This document shows, piece after piece, positions 35,506 through 46,323 of a stretch of DNA of 64,000 bases. Within the stretch, counting starts at the first letter, position 1. Every line of letters starts with the position of its first letter. The translations under genes were made by a program, and so were the position numbers. Under the pieces are notes generated by a model. The model saw only the letters and a list, made by a program, of their open reading frames with translations, did not search any database and was not told the origin of the DNA. This DNA is from Incurvaria masculella (Eukaryota > Arthropoda > Insecta > Lepidoptera > Incurvariidae): NCBI GenBank assembly GCA_946894095.1, contig OX335657.1, forward strand, positions 3,410,001 to 3,474,000, in the 5' to 3' direction.

Positions 35506-35796
35506 ATATTGCTACGGGATATGGTGCGTAACGAGGCTATCCGCCGATGTACCAAAGAAGTCGATATTGGACACCGGGTAGCTAAGCTCAAATGGCAGTA
35601 GGCTGGTCACGTCAGCCGACGAGACGACTACACTGGCGGGCGTGGACAGGCAAACGGAGTGTGGGAAGACCACCCGCCAGGTGGAAAGACGACATCAAGT
35701 GCGTGGGGAAAGCAGTGGATCCGTACCGCTAAGGGCCGGGGATCGGAGAGGCATATTTCCAGCAGTGGACGCAAACACGCTGACGGATTGACTGAC
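35506..35796 (+). mobile_element. Inverted RTE C-terminal fragment
   Basis: The plus strand encodes LLRDMVRNEAIRRCTKE, AKLKWQ, a stop, then AGHVSRRDD and the VWEDHPPGG words. It is the same C-terminal domain as in the RTE copy to the left, but in the opposite direction, so the two form a head-to-head pair joined near 35506. Confidence 0.7.
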
Positions 35797-35989
35797 TGTT
35801 CTCAAACCATTGTACTCTTATTTTTTTGTAGGTGGTAGGTTAATATTATGTCGTTTTTTTAGCTGTAAGAATAGTAACGTTTTGTAATTTGCCTCTTTGG
35901 TTACAGGTCACTATAGTAGTTCATGACAGAAATAACAGTATTAATTTTGGATCTAACACTAGACTCATCAGAAGGACTAAATCGTACAC
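35797..35989. other. Unassigned interior segment
   Basis: Nothing recognised between the RTE fragment and the next LINE piece. Confidence 0.3.
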
Positions 35990-36170
35990 AGGTTTTACAA
36001 TGTTTTCTTGTTGCCACTGGAGTGTGCATCGCTTTAAGATCCTTGCTTCACGATTCACATAACGTTTCTGGGTCCCCAGCACAAAGTGCATTAAATTCGT
36101 TTTATATACATTTAAAATAATGTTATTGGCTTCAAACCATAATTTAGTGAGTTCATGGCTTGCATTAAGG
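35990..36170 (-). mobile_element. LINE fragment related to the one at 32600-32730
   Basis: In reverse complement this reads ATGAACTCACTAAATTATGG, then AAACGAATTTAATGCACTTT and GGGGACCCAGAAACGT. The same words occur at 32620-32715 on the plus strand. It is therefore a second, inverted copy of that LINE thumb region. Confidence 0.6.
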
Positions 36171-36389
36171 ATAACTTTAGGTTATGATGCACGTAGCTCC
36201 GCATACTTGAAGAGTAAAAACCGGAAGTTTCATCTATATATGCATTCGAAATCTACCCTATAGATCCTTCAACGTGGGGAATCGCAACCCCAGTCAGCCC
36301 ATGCCTACGGCATTAGAGGCGCACACTTTACGTTCTGCCACGGACCTCGTCATTACGTAATTTTAAATCAGATTGAATTAAAATTGAAA
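36171..36389. other. Unassigned interior segment
   Basis: No family recognised. It contains GC-richer sequence at 36270-36350. Confidence 0.3.
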
Positions 36390-36578
36390 ATTAAAATTAA
36401 ACCATGACAATCCATGAGCTGGCACACAGTCATTCCCGCACTTCTCAACCCTTTGTTTTCTCCATAGTTACTTGCTGTGAAATAAAAAAGATTGTCCTCT
36501 CGATCAAAAGCAAGGCAGTTGGTTGTGACGATCTGAGCAGAGACCTACTTAACCCAATATTAGAAGAGATATTACATA

Positions 36579-37855
36579 ATAGGTCGGGGAAAAAGTCTTT
36601 TCGCATTATAGTATGAATGAACTTGTAATAAAATCTCTTTGGCTATACTATTTGTATCTGGCTGGTTTTGGTATCATTGAAAGTTTAAATTTTAAAGAAC
36701 ATAATTCCAAATTCAAATTAGGAAAATGTGTGATTCTCATTTGTTTTTCGTACTGTCAAAATGAGTGAATCTAATGAAGAAATTCGATACATTTTAAAAT
36801 TTTACTACAAAAAAGGTAAAAATGCAACGCAAGCCGCGAAAAAAATTTGCGATGTTTATGGACCTAGTGCAGTGTCTGTGAGAGTAGCACAAATTTGGTT
36901 TAAGCGTTTTCAATCCGGAAATTTTGATGTCAAAGATGCAAGTCGCTCTGGTCGCCCTATTACGGATAAAATGGATGCCATTTTTGAAAAATTGGAGCAA
37001 GATCGGCATATCAGTAGTTACGACGTAGCTGAAGAACTAGGAATTGACCACAAAACAGTTTTGGCGCATTTGGAAAAAACTGGGTACACAAAAAAGCTCG
37101 ATATTTGGGTACCTCACGAGCTCACTGAAAGAAACCTAATGAACCGTGTACTCATTTGTGATTCTTTATTACGACGTAATGAAACCGAACCATTTTTGAA
37201 GAAGCTGATAACTGGTGATGAAAAGTGGATCACGTACGACAAGAACGTGCGAAAAAGGTCGTGGTCAAAGGCCGGTCAAGCTTCACAGACTGTGGCGAAA
37301 CCCGGGTTAACTCGCAAAAAGGTGATGCTGTGTGTGTGGTGGGATTGGAAGGGCATTATTCATTATGAGCTGTTACCACCAGGCAGGACCATCGATTCTG
37401 AACTCTACTGCGAACAACTGATGAGATTAAAGCAAGAAGTTGAGAGAAAGCGGCCGGAATTAATCAACAGAAGGGGTGTGGTTTTTCATCATGATAACGT
37501 AACACATCTTTAGCCACTCAGCAAAAACTAAGAGAGTTTGGCTGGGAGGTGTTAATGCATCCGCCGTATAGTCCTGACCTTGCACCTTCAGATTTCCACC
37601 TGTTTAGGTCTCTTCAGAATTCTTTAGGCAGTGTCAGGTTAACATCACGAGAGGACTGCCAAAACCACTTGTCGCGGTATATTGATCAGAAGTCCCAATA
37701 TTTTTATAGCAATGGGATCATGTCCCTACCTACAAGATGGCAAAAAGTTATCGAACAAAATGGTACCTACATACTTTAGTTAAATGTAAATAAACCATAT
37801 TAAAAAATGTTTTGAATTTTCTTAAAAAATGCGAAGAAACTTTTTCCCCAACCAA
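36579..37855 (+). mobile_element. mariner transposon, cecropia-like, inactivated
   Basis: A 1277-bp element with inverted ends (ATAGGTCGGGGAAAAAGTC at the left; TTGGTTGGGGAAAAAGT at the right in reverse complement) and TA at 36577-36578 and 37856-37857. It lies within the LINE reading frame. Removing the element and one TA leaves the two LINE parts in the same frame (ILHIITH), which fixes the boundaries. Confidence 0.85.
36761..37779 (+). pseudogene. mariner transposase pseudogene (DD34D)
   Basis: The first frame (36761-37513, 250 codons) starts MSESNEEIRYILKFYYKKGK. It carries the helix-turn-helix region, the linker SRSGRPITDK (61-70), the WVPHEL motif (116-121), the first catalytic Asp in TGDEKW (D153) and the second in HHDN (D245). 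Just after D245 a small deletion shifts the frame and causes a stop at 37511-37513. The second frame continues from 37549 (start MLMHPPYSPDLAPSD) and holds the third Asp in YSPDLAPSD, then runs to the normal C-terminus. All three catalytic residues survive, but on two frames. Mariner transposase cuts and pastes the element at TA sites in the nucleus. Confidence 0.9.
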
Positions 37856-39844
37856 TATAATTACTCATATCATTAACAGCTCTCTAGTATCGGGGTGTTT
37901 TCCAAGCTCGTGGAAAAATGCATTTGTCATACCTCTGCCAAAAATAAATAATCCTCTTACCCCTTCTAATTTTCGTCCCATTTCTATACTTCCGTTTCTA
38001 TCGAAAGTACTGGAACGGGTAGTGCACTTTCAATTCAACAAATACCTTTGCGTCAATTCCTTATTAAACCCCTATCAATCTGGATTTCGCCCATGCCATA
38101 GCACTACGACAGCTCTTGTCAAAGTCACCGAAGACATCCGCCAAGCTGTAGATAACCGGCAGCTCACCATAATAACGCTACTTGACTTTAGTAATGCATT
38201 CAATACGGTTGACTTTGACATTCTACTGGCAGTCCTTGAATCTCTTCATGTTTCACAGCAGGTACTGGATTGGTTCACATCTTATCTTAGAGGTCGCCAG
38301 CAAAGAGTTCGTCTGCATGATGCTCTGTCTGATTGGAGTGAACTTCTTGCTGGCGTTCCGCAGGGTGGCGTACTTTCTCCTCTTCTTTTTTCTGTTTTTT
38401 ATAAATACACTCACTAGTAAAATAGCATGTCTCTTTCATATGTACGCCGATGACCTGCAACTCTACCGCCATTTCTCCATAACTAACATTCTCTCCACAA
38501 TTGACCTCGTCAATGTCGACTTGTCTCGCATAAAAGATTGGTCTGAGAGATTTGGTCTCATAGTCAATCCCAAGAAATCTCAGTTGATAATTGTAGGAAG
38601 CAACAGGTTACTTTCCAAGGTCAACAAAGACGAATTGCCTGCAGTCAGTTTTAATGGTGTTGTCATCCCTTACAGTAGGACTGTTAAAAACTTGGGTATA
38701 ATCATAGATGAATCACTGACTTGGACTGATCATATCAGCGGTGTATGCCGAAAAATATATGGTGCTATGCACAATCTAAAACGACTGAACCGGTTCATTC
38801 CTACAGAGACATAAATTACCCTTGTGCAGACCCTGGTTCTCCCCATCCTTGACTATGGTGATGTGTGCAACTTAGATCTAAATGAGGACTTACTGAATAA
38901 GCTTGATCGCCTTCTCAACTATAGCATAAGATTTATTTACGGACTCCGCAAATATGACCACATTTCGGCATACCGTGATCAGCTTCAGTGGCTAAATATT
39001 CGACGTCGAAGACAATTGCATGTCCTTTCTCTTTTATACACAGTCCTCAACAACCCACGTGCTCCCACATACCTTAGAGATAAATTCAATTTCTTGTCCT
39101 CCCATGGTTTACCACTCAGGTCAATCGACAACCTTCTTCTACTGATACCGTCACACAATACCACTTGTTTTACGGATTCATTTACAGTAAATTCAGCACG
39201 ACTTTGGAATCAATTGCCACTTGACATCAGGAGCTCAGCTTCTCTTGATATTTTCAAAAAACGTGTAAAATCATACTTCCTCGCAAAATGAGTATGTTCT
39301 ACTTTTGTCACATTTCAGTTTTATTATCATGTTTCACTTTATTTAATGTATGTATTTTATATTTTACCATTGTATTTAACTATTGTATATATATATTTTT
39401 TTTATTTTATATTTTTAAGTTTATGTAACTTTTTTTTTTCTTTTCTTTAGCGGACATTTGTCTGCAGATATATATTTTTTTCTACATATAACTAATTTAG
39501 AGTATAAATAGTGCACAAGAAACTATCTTAGGTTACTTTTCTTTTGTTGCTACCTGAATATTTATGTCCCATAATCTGGTTGATTGGAAGATATTGACTT
39601 TAGGCAATAAGTCCTCCCTTGCATGTACCTATGTGTATGGAAGCAATAAAGCATATTATTATTATTATTATTATTAATATAAACCTAATGTAATGAAGAT
39701 TTTTAATAGTCATAATAAAATAAATCGCCACGCAAGTATCACACAGTTACTATTCTTTAATTAACATGACTTTAGGTTAAATATTCTTGGTTATTTACTT
39801 GAATTAAACTTAGTTAATAATTAGATACGGCAATGTACTGAAAT

Positions 39845-40446
39845 CATTGCACCCAATCAATCAATATATATCACAAATATTTCATTTTGGTTTTATTTAT
39901 CTATTCAAGGTGAGTTCTGATCAATAAAAACATCACTGTTTATAGATAGACATACCACAAAACTGTTATATTATATTATTTTAACAATTGATTGAATAGA
40001 GGAACTCGGCGCATCCGACGTTCAACATGGCCGCGAAAGAAACGTGCCAGGCTCAGGGCAGGCAACCTAATTTTTTTATGAAGCATGTTCATAGGACTAT
40101 CGAATGGTGGTAGTGTCATCTTGTTACTCGATGACGTTATTTTTTTTATTTTTCGACATTTTAAAACCGGCCAACCTCAGAACGTGCCAGGGTAGGACGA
40201 GCCAACCTACTTTTTTTAAGCTTTTCTTGATGACCTTTACCGATTGTGCTAGGTCTCATGTTGTTACTCGATGACGTTAAATTCTACCAAAAAAGTGATT
40301 TAATATTACCTACTGCACAAAACGTTCCAGGTTTGGGTCAGGCAACCTAGTATTTTTAGGAAGCCTATTCTAATCTGCACAAGCACAAATGGGTCCCATG
40401 GTGTTACTCGATGACGTAGGGTTGACGACGGTCCGCTCTCGTACTA
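39845..40446 (-). repeat. Right inverted arm with three 140-bp subrepeats
   Basis: Reverse complement of the left arm. The lead motif lies (in reverse complement) at 40122-40138, 40262-40278 and 40402-40417, again spaced 140 bp apart. Confidence 0.85.
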
Positions 40447-40494
40447 TTATCTTATATTAAATATTGTTAGGAATCATGCGGAACCACAATTTAT

Positions 40495-40962
40495 GGTGGC
40501 CCAACCCGCTCATCTCCCCATACAAAAGGGGAAAGAAGATCACGCCCACATTTCTTGTCACAGATCCAAAATTTTGCTCAAAATAGCTTTATTTGATCGA
40601 ACTAGATGTCTGATGACCATTGGCATTGTAAAATTGTGTTTGGTTTCTAAGTTATAAGGTCCGAAAGTTCGAATTTTTCGCGCGTTTTATACAATAACTT
40701 TGGAGGTGGATTACGCAATGATAAAGTAAGAACATCGTAAAAAGATTAGTCATCAGACATAGCTGGTTTAATCAAAATTTATGATCTATTTGGTTGTTGT
40801 TAGATTTTTGACTACAGCGGTCGTGGTTTACTTTTAGCTATAAGTCGTTTTGTAATTGAACGGAGCCTGTCTTATTCTTTGAAACAGAGAAGGTCCCAGA
40901 GCGCAACAGCACGGTTTTGTACCGTGCCCGCAAATGAGTTGGGCCCGCCGGGTTGGGCCACC
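40495..40962 (+). mobile_element. 542-bp TTAA-type element, copy C, internally deleted
   Basis: A 468-bp relative of copy B, with GGTGGCCCA and TGGGCCACC ends. About 75 bp are missing after position 40858, where copy B continues with AAATTTTCGTAAATC-like sequence. The flanks are TTAT and TAAG, so the target site is worn. It starts only 49 bp outside the right inverted arm. Confidence 0.75.
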
Positions 40963-41379
40963 TAAGTAACCTTATTACATCATTCCAAGATCGATTCAGA
41001 GATGCCACTTCCTTCCAAAGTCCAGTCCACAGAGATGTAGACATTTATATCCGCACGTGGCGAGACAAAGTCACATTATTCGATAAGTAGGCCACTATAA
41101 CTCACGCGTTAAGGAAAATGGGGGTAAATGCGACAATTTATTCCCATTTATCACTCGACACGATGCAAAACACTCTCACTAATTCAATATATCTCCCTTT
41201 CCTGCGTCTCTGTGCGACGCGCGCTGGCTGAAGAGTTCTGCTGGGATACAATACAGCTGGGATTTATGAATGCGTTTCATCCGCAACTTTTGCTCTGTTT
41301 TGATTTTCACCCAACTTAGTACACTGTAATTGGTTGGGTGAGTTTTTTTTAAATTCTACTATACATCTATATCCTAAGT
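40963..41379. other. Spacer
   Basis: No gene recognised. The part at 41180-41290 has mixed composition (CTCTGTGCGACGCGCGCTGG) and could be single-copy host DNA. Confidence 0.3.
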
Positions 41380-43002
41380 AATATCATCAGTCAAAGTAAC
41401 TGAAGATGTCCGAACAAATATGGAAAACAAGAATCTTACAGTCTTAACTTTGTTGGACTTAAGCAACGCATTCAATACAGTTGACTTTGACATCATGCTT
41501 GGTATTCCACGAACGCTTAACTTATCTCCGGCAGTGCTTGACTGGTTCGCGTCTTATCTCTGTGGTCGACATCAGTGTATCAGAATTGACAATGTGTGTT
41601 CTGACTGGGCTGATTTAACTGCTGGTGTTCCACAGTGTGTTATCTCCTCTGTTATTCTCTATATTTATTAATCTAATTACAAATATGTTAACTTCTCTTT
41701 ACCACCTTTATGCCGATGACTTACAGCTGTAGTTGCATTGCTCCTTTGATAATTTGGCACATACCGTATCAGAAATGAATGTGAATTTGGATCATATCCT
41801 AAATTGGACAAAATCATTTGGTCTGACGGTAAATCCTATGAAATCACAAGTCATAATAGTCGGCAGCCCTAGACTTCTATCGAAGATTGATCACAATACA
41901 TTACCAGCGGTAATCTACAATGAAGTAGTTATACCGTACTCTAAAACAGTAAAAAATCTAGGCATTTTAATTGATGACACCCTGTCATGGGCGCCCCAGG
42001 TAAATGAGATCAGCAGGAAAATCTTTGCTGCCGCCCACTCTTTAAAACGCTTACAGAGTTTCCTTCCAATCCGTACCAAAATCACGTTGACGCAAACTCT
42101 CCTACTTCCAATTTTAGATTATGCAGATGTGTGCTTTTTGGATTTAACTGAAGTTCTCCTTGATAAATTGGAACGTTTACAGAATCTCTGCATTCGCTAC
42201 ATATATGGTCTGCGTAAATACGACCATGTATCGCAGTACCGTCGTCAGCTTAAATGGCTACCCATTCGTTATCGAAGGAACTGTCACATACTCACTCTCC
42301 TTTTTGGGGTCTTAAATAACCCTCACTCTCCTGAGTACCTTCGTTCCCGATTCTTGCACCTATCTTCACACGGTCTCCCTCTACGTTCTAGCGACGACAG
42401 TATCCTTGCGATTCCCCGCCATACAACTTGCTTCTTTTCCAACTCCTTCACTGTACATGCAGTACGTCTGGGGAACTCGTTGCCTTCCTCCGTCCGCTCT
42501 TGTCAAACTATCGGCTCTTTCAAGTCGAGAATCAAGGAGTTTTATTTAAATGAAATCTGAATATACTATTTTTATCGCTGTACATCTTTCTTTTTATTAT
42601 CATCAAAGAAATAGGTATATATTTTTGTTTTGTTTTAATTTGTTCCTAAATTGTGGATATACAATATATATTTTAGTATATTGTATTATATATATTAGTT
42701 TATTTTATTCAAAGTATGCTTGTATTGTTATGTAAATTATGGTTTATGTATGTTTATACTCTATGTATATATTTTTATTTTATTTGCTTTATTCTTTTCC
42801 TTTCAAATTGCTATTGTGTACCTACCTACAGATATTTTAGATTGTCTCTCCTCATCACCCCAAAGGTTGACTGGAAGAAATCACTCCTAGTGATAAGTCC
42901 GCCTTTGTGCAATTTTGTTGTTGTTTCGAATTGTTTTTGTAATTGTACTTGTATTCTATTGAACAATAAAGAATGTATTCATTCATTCATTCATTCATTC
43001 AT
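41380..43002 (+). pseudogene. CR1/Jockey-type LINE, second copy, 5'-truncated
   Basis: Same family as the LINE at 36390-39675. It begins inside the reverse-transcriptase domain (VKVTEDVRTNMENKNLTVL), with LLDLSNAFNTVDFDI, a damaged GVPQ block near 41630 (frameshift), and YADD at 41709-41720 followed closely by a stop. The C-terminal frame (41733-42560) is intact: IYGLRKYDHVSQYRRQLKWL, then NNPHSPEYLRSRF and SSHGLPLRS. The 3'-UTR contains GGTTGACTGGAAGAAATC and GAACAATAAAG and ends in a (ATTC)n tail at 42974-43002. Confidence 0.85.
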
Positions 43003-43977
43003 AATATTGTAGGTGCCTGCCCAGGTTAGTACCATAGCGTTGAATGTCAGATGGTCTCAGCGGCAATACTCAATATATAAAGTTATAACCGAAGGAAAGT
43101 AGCTCTTTGCCATTATTTGTGTGTATTGATTTAAAGTTATAGATAATAGCGAATTCCATTAGTTTGATAAGGACGTAATTAAAACATTTGATTATATTTA
43201 AAACCACAACGAATTACCTTTTTTGATTATCGATAATCAAAAAAGGTAATATGTAGATCAATGTTTTAACTATAATTTAAAGATGAAACCGTAAGTCTCT
43301 GGTGCTTTGTGATCTCAAATTAGAAACATTTGTATAAATTTTCGTAAAAAAAGTTTGAACACATCACAGGTCAAATATTTGCCGTTATAGGTTTCAAATA
43401 TAGATAGACCATTAACGCATCTATCATGTTTTTGAAATTACAAAAGAGGTAGTAGTTATTAAAAAATATATGTGTAATGGAACTGAATGCATTCAGGTGT
43501 ACAAACATACTAAAACACAATCTTGAAACAAAACTTCAAGATTTCTTTTTTGCAATTTAAGATTTTTTATTATTTTTACATACAAGTAATTTCAAAGATT
43601 TTGATGGCGAAATAAAAATAAATTGCGAAAATGGCACGTCATTTATTACAGGACAAACGTATGCGTCATTTACTACTCCACATGCCCTGTCATAGTAAAT
43701 GGATGACCAATGTCATGGGGAACTGTGGTTTCCCATTCAACACGTCTGACCTACGCTTAGTACCGGGAAATAGTGACAATAATGACGTAGTGGTCGTGTC
43801 CGTCATTTCAGATGACTGCCGTGCTTGGGAACATATTTTCGAATTGGCGAAGCCTTATACAGCGGAATGACGCCAGGAGTCAAAATGACACCACAGATGA
43901 CGTGATTGTTTTTTTTTTCGATAGCATTTACGGGCCAAACTGTTCTTAAACTTCGTTAAACTGCACTAAAGCCCATT
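43003..43977. other. Spacer with a perfect palindrome and a small frame
   Basis: A 38-bp perfect palindrome lies at 43213-43250. A 79-codon frame at 43631-43870 (start MARHLLQDKRMRHLLLHMPC) is GC-richer than its surroundings but has no recognised motif. No promoter or splice context supports it as a gene. Confidence 0.35.
43213..43250. repeat. Perfect 38-bp palindrome
   Basis: ATTACCTTTTTTGATTATC is followed directly by its exact reverse complement, with no spacer. It could form a 19-bp hairpin or cruciform. No surrounding element was recognised. Confidence 0.85.
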
Positions 43978-44092
43978 TCCACCACGTCCAGCTAGTTGTC
44001 TTTCGGTTATACCATGTAAATATGCAATCTAACCGAAAGGTACTTCTCGCATTTCAGGTAATTGGAAGGTGGTGAAAACAGGGATTAGTCAT
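43978..44092. mobile_element. Small palindromic MITE, copy 1
   Basis: About 115 bp with outer words TTTCCACCACGTCCAG and GGAAGGTGGTGAAAAC in inverted arrangement, and a central hairpin built on CTTTCGGTTA...TAACCGAAAG. A related copy lies at 50165-50268. Confidence 0.6.
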
Positions 44093-44603
44093 GTCACAGT
44101 TTGATTGATCCGCAGAATGAAAATGAAAAAAGTGATTTCTCTGATCTATAGGTTATGATATTTTTTTCGTCCACATTTATGCTATTATACAGTTATGGAT
44201 GAATTCCTGCATGCATTGCACATAATATGGCAATAAAGCCATTCTGGGCTTGGACTTCCAAAAAAATATGGCGAATTTTATTTGAAAATATGACAAGTGT
44301 AATGCATTTTGTCTAGCAATGATATTTTCACCATTTGCTTCTTAGGTGGATCGGTTAAAACTGTCAAAATATTACGGATCCTATGAGATGAGATTGATAA
44401 ACGGAATACGAAGCGAAATATCTTTATACTCGTACATATTAAGTGGACAAGGAAATATTGAAGTGTTAAGAACTATAAAGGTTAATTACACCTTAAGTGC
44501 ATTGACATTAACCTATGTGGGTCACGCGGCTGCTTAAGGTGCATATCGCCCTCAATCACGATGTTCCAAAACATGTTTAACATATGTTATACTAATAGAA
44601 AAC
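44093..44603. other. Spacer
   Basis: Nothing recognised. Confidence 0.35.
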
Positions 44604-45006
44604 ATTAGCCACTAGGCTCTAAGCCTAGTGGGGCGGGGACTTGCCTATCATACCAGAGGTCTGGGTTCAAATCCTCGCCCCGTGCACCACTTTCATTCTC
44701 TTTGAGAGTTTGATAAATGCATTTGGTCACGAATGCGAGCTACTCGGTGGTTCGGAATCCATGTATAACTATATGTCCATTTCCCCTGCTAGGTGGTAGG
44801 GCTTAAGCCCGCCCGGGTTGGTACCATCGCTGATGAAAAGATGGTCGAAGCGGCAATGAAACATTTTCCGTGTTTTCCATTCGGTTTGATGTAGCCGTGC
44901 TCATAAAGGTAACGTCGTGGCATGGCACCTAATTCCTTTGCGAGTGTGTTGTATTGGGCTAATATAAGAACGGTAGTTGTGAGGTATTCACCATGTCAGG
45001 TTTAAT
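44604..45006 (+). mobile_element. SINE copy, near full length, tRNA-like head
   Basis: Plus-strand copy. The A-box region is TAAGCCTAGTGGGGC, and the perfect B box GGTTCAAATCC lies at 44664-44674. The shared body follows (TTAAGCCCGCCCGGGTTGG), then TAGCCGTGCTCATAAAGG and the end CCATGTCAGG with a T/A-rich tail. The internal Pol III promoter is intact by eye. Confidence 0.85.
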
Positions 45007-45153
45007 TTTAAAAAACATATTTTTTAACGTACTTATTAATCAGCCTGCAAGGCTAGCCTGCAAGCAAGGTGACACTGCAACATCACAATATATCAAGGTT
45101 TCAAAATAATGGGAAAAACAAGCGCACTCAAGCACATAAATTAGTTTAAAAAA

Positions 45154-45444
45154 CCCGCCAAGTGCGAGTCGGACTCGCACACAAAGGGTTCCGTAGCATC
45201 GTACAAGATTTAACACAAAAAATCACGTTCTTTGTATGGGACCCCCCTTTATTTTTTTTTATTTTTTTGTTGACCTATTTGTTGCTATAGCAGCAAAATA
45301 AATACACACTCTATAAAAAATTCAGCCGCCTACCTATTACGGTTCATGAGATACAGCCCTGTGACAGACGGACGGACGGACGGACGGACGGACGGAGGCT
45401 TAGTAATAGGGTTCCGTTTTCACCCTTTGGGTACGGAACCCTAA
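45154..45444 (+). mobile_element. Microsatellite-bearing repeat
   Basis: A complete copy: CCGCCAAGTGCGAGTCGG start, (ACGG)n of about 8 units at 45367-45397, GGGTACGGAACCCTAA end. Confidence 0.8.
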
Positions 45445-45988
45445 TAAAAACGATTCGTTCTTAATAGCCAAATGTTTACGACAATAGGTGCTCAGATTAT
45501 CTGCCGCAGGTGCTCCCGATATATGTAGGTTGGATGGGCAGTGATAATAGATGCAAGTACCACAGAGCAACTACCTACTAGACAAAACGACCACAACTCT
45601 TAATGAGGTAAATCCAAGGGCTCTAGAATAAACTTTCACGAGACGAAGTGAACAAGTCAATTAGATGCAACGTTTCTGGCAATTATTCGGTCAACGCTAA
45701 CCAAGATGAACAACGTCTCAATTTACGTACAATTGTTATTGCTGGAGACGCCGCATTATTTGTGGTTTCCTCTTTACCTCGTGCTGAATGTATCTTGGAA
45801 CTTGTTATGATAAAGTAGCTCGTTATGGTCTTCAATTAGTCTTTTTTGTTACTTTCCCTAGCATTGAGATTTCTTTGAAAGTTATCTTTGGCTATTAGCG
45901 GCGCTATTGTAGTACAACGTGAGTTCGAATGTGACGCTAGATAATGTCTTAATTGTATAACTATTTAATCTAATCTGTAGGCCTTTCA
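45445..45988. other. Spacer
   Basis: No gene recognised. Confidence 0.35.
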
Positions 45989-46183
45989 GAATTCCGTGCT
46001 CAGGAACCTTTCAGTCGACAAAACCGCTTTAATATCGTTGTGATAGTGATTTTCTCGTCGGAAAGATTTCGGAGCACGGTATTTCAATGAATGCAGGGTT
46101 TTCGCAAAAAAAATCGCTTTGACAACCGCTATGAGGGCGGTTTTCTCGACAGAAATATTCCTGATTCCTGAGCACGTAATTCC
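45989..46183. mobile_element. MITE with GAATTCCGTGCTCAGGAA ends
   Basis: A 195-bp inverted-repeat element. The right end in reverse complement reads GGAATTACGTGCTCAGGAA. The inverted homology of about 75 bp includes GTCGA(C/G)AAAACCGC. The two halves also look like diverged copies of each other. Non-coding. Confidence 0.6.
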
Positions 46184-46323
46184 AAGACTAAGATTACAAA
46201 CCTGAAAGTGAATTATTCTGTATTCACGGGAACATCTTATACTTTAAATTTTTTGTTTTAGAGACCACTATATTTTATACTATCAATAATACTCTTACAC
46301 ACGAGATTTATTGGGATCAAAAA

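Larger units (their letters stand above)
36390..39675 (+). pseudogene. CR1/Jockey-type LINE interrupted by a mariner
   Basis: A plus-strand non-LTR retrotransposon, 5'-truncated. The left piece (36404-36578) encodes IKSKAVGCDDLSRDLLNP. After the mariner the frame continues with ITHIINSSL, FRPISILPFLSKVLE, YQSGFRPCHSTTTAL, LLDFSNAFNTVDFD and GVPQGGVLSPLLFS, then YADD (codons 38443-38454) and the C-terminal YGLRKYDHISAYRDQLQWL region, ending at 39291. There is a frameshift near 38390 and an in-frame stop at 38812-38814. The 3'-UTR ends with GGTTGATTGGAAGATATTG, GCAATAAAGC and a (TTA)n tail at 39654-39675. The clade within CR1/Jockey is not settled. Confidence 0.85.
30873..40446. mobile_element. 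Composite foldback element with 600-bp inverted arms
   Basis: The arms at 30873-31470 and 39845-40446 are inverted copies. In the outer roughly 460 bp I count one mismatch; the inner part has more. The element is flanked on both sides by TTA (30870-30872 and 40447-40449). Each arm holds three subrepeats spaced exactly 140 bp apart, each led by ACGTCATCGAGTAACA. The 8.4-kb interior contains other mobile elements and no transposase that fits the arms. Long, internally repetitive arms are typical of foldback-like DNA transposons. The superfamily is not assigned. Confidence 0.65.

Noticed and set aside
30873..40446. Polinton/Maverick element
   Set aside because: The size and long arms would fit, but there is no sign of a protein-primed polymerase, integrase or capsid gene, and the flanks show TTA and not a 6-bp duplication.
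30873..40446. LTR retrotransposon
   Set aside because: The 600-bp terminal copies are inverted and not direct, and no gag-pol order is present.
43631..43870. A small host gene
   Set aside because: Starts with ATG and is GC-richer than its surroundings, but there is no motif, no splice or promoter context and the length is within chance. It is only mentioned in the spacer entry.
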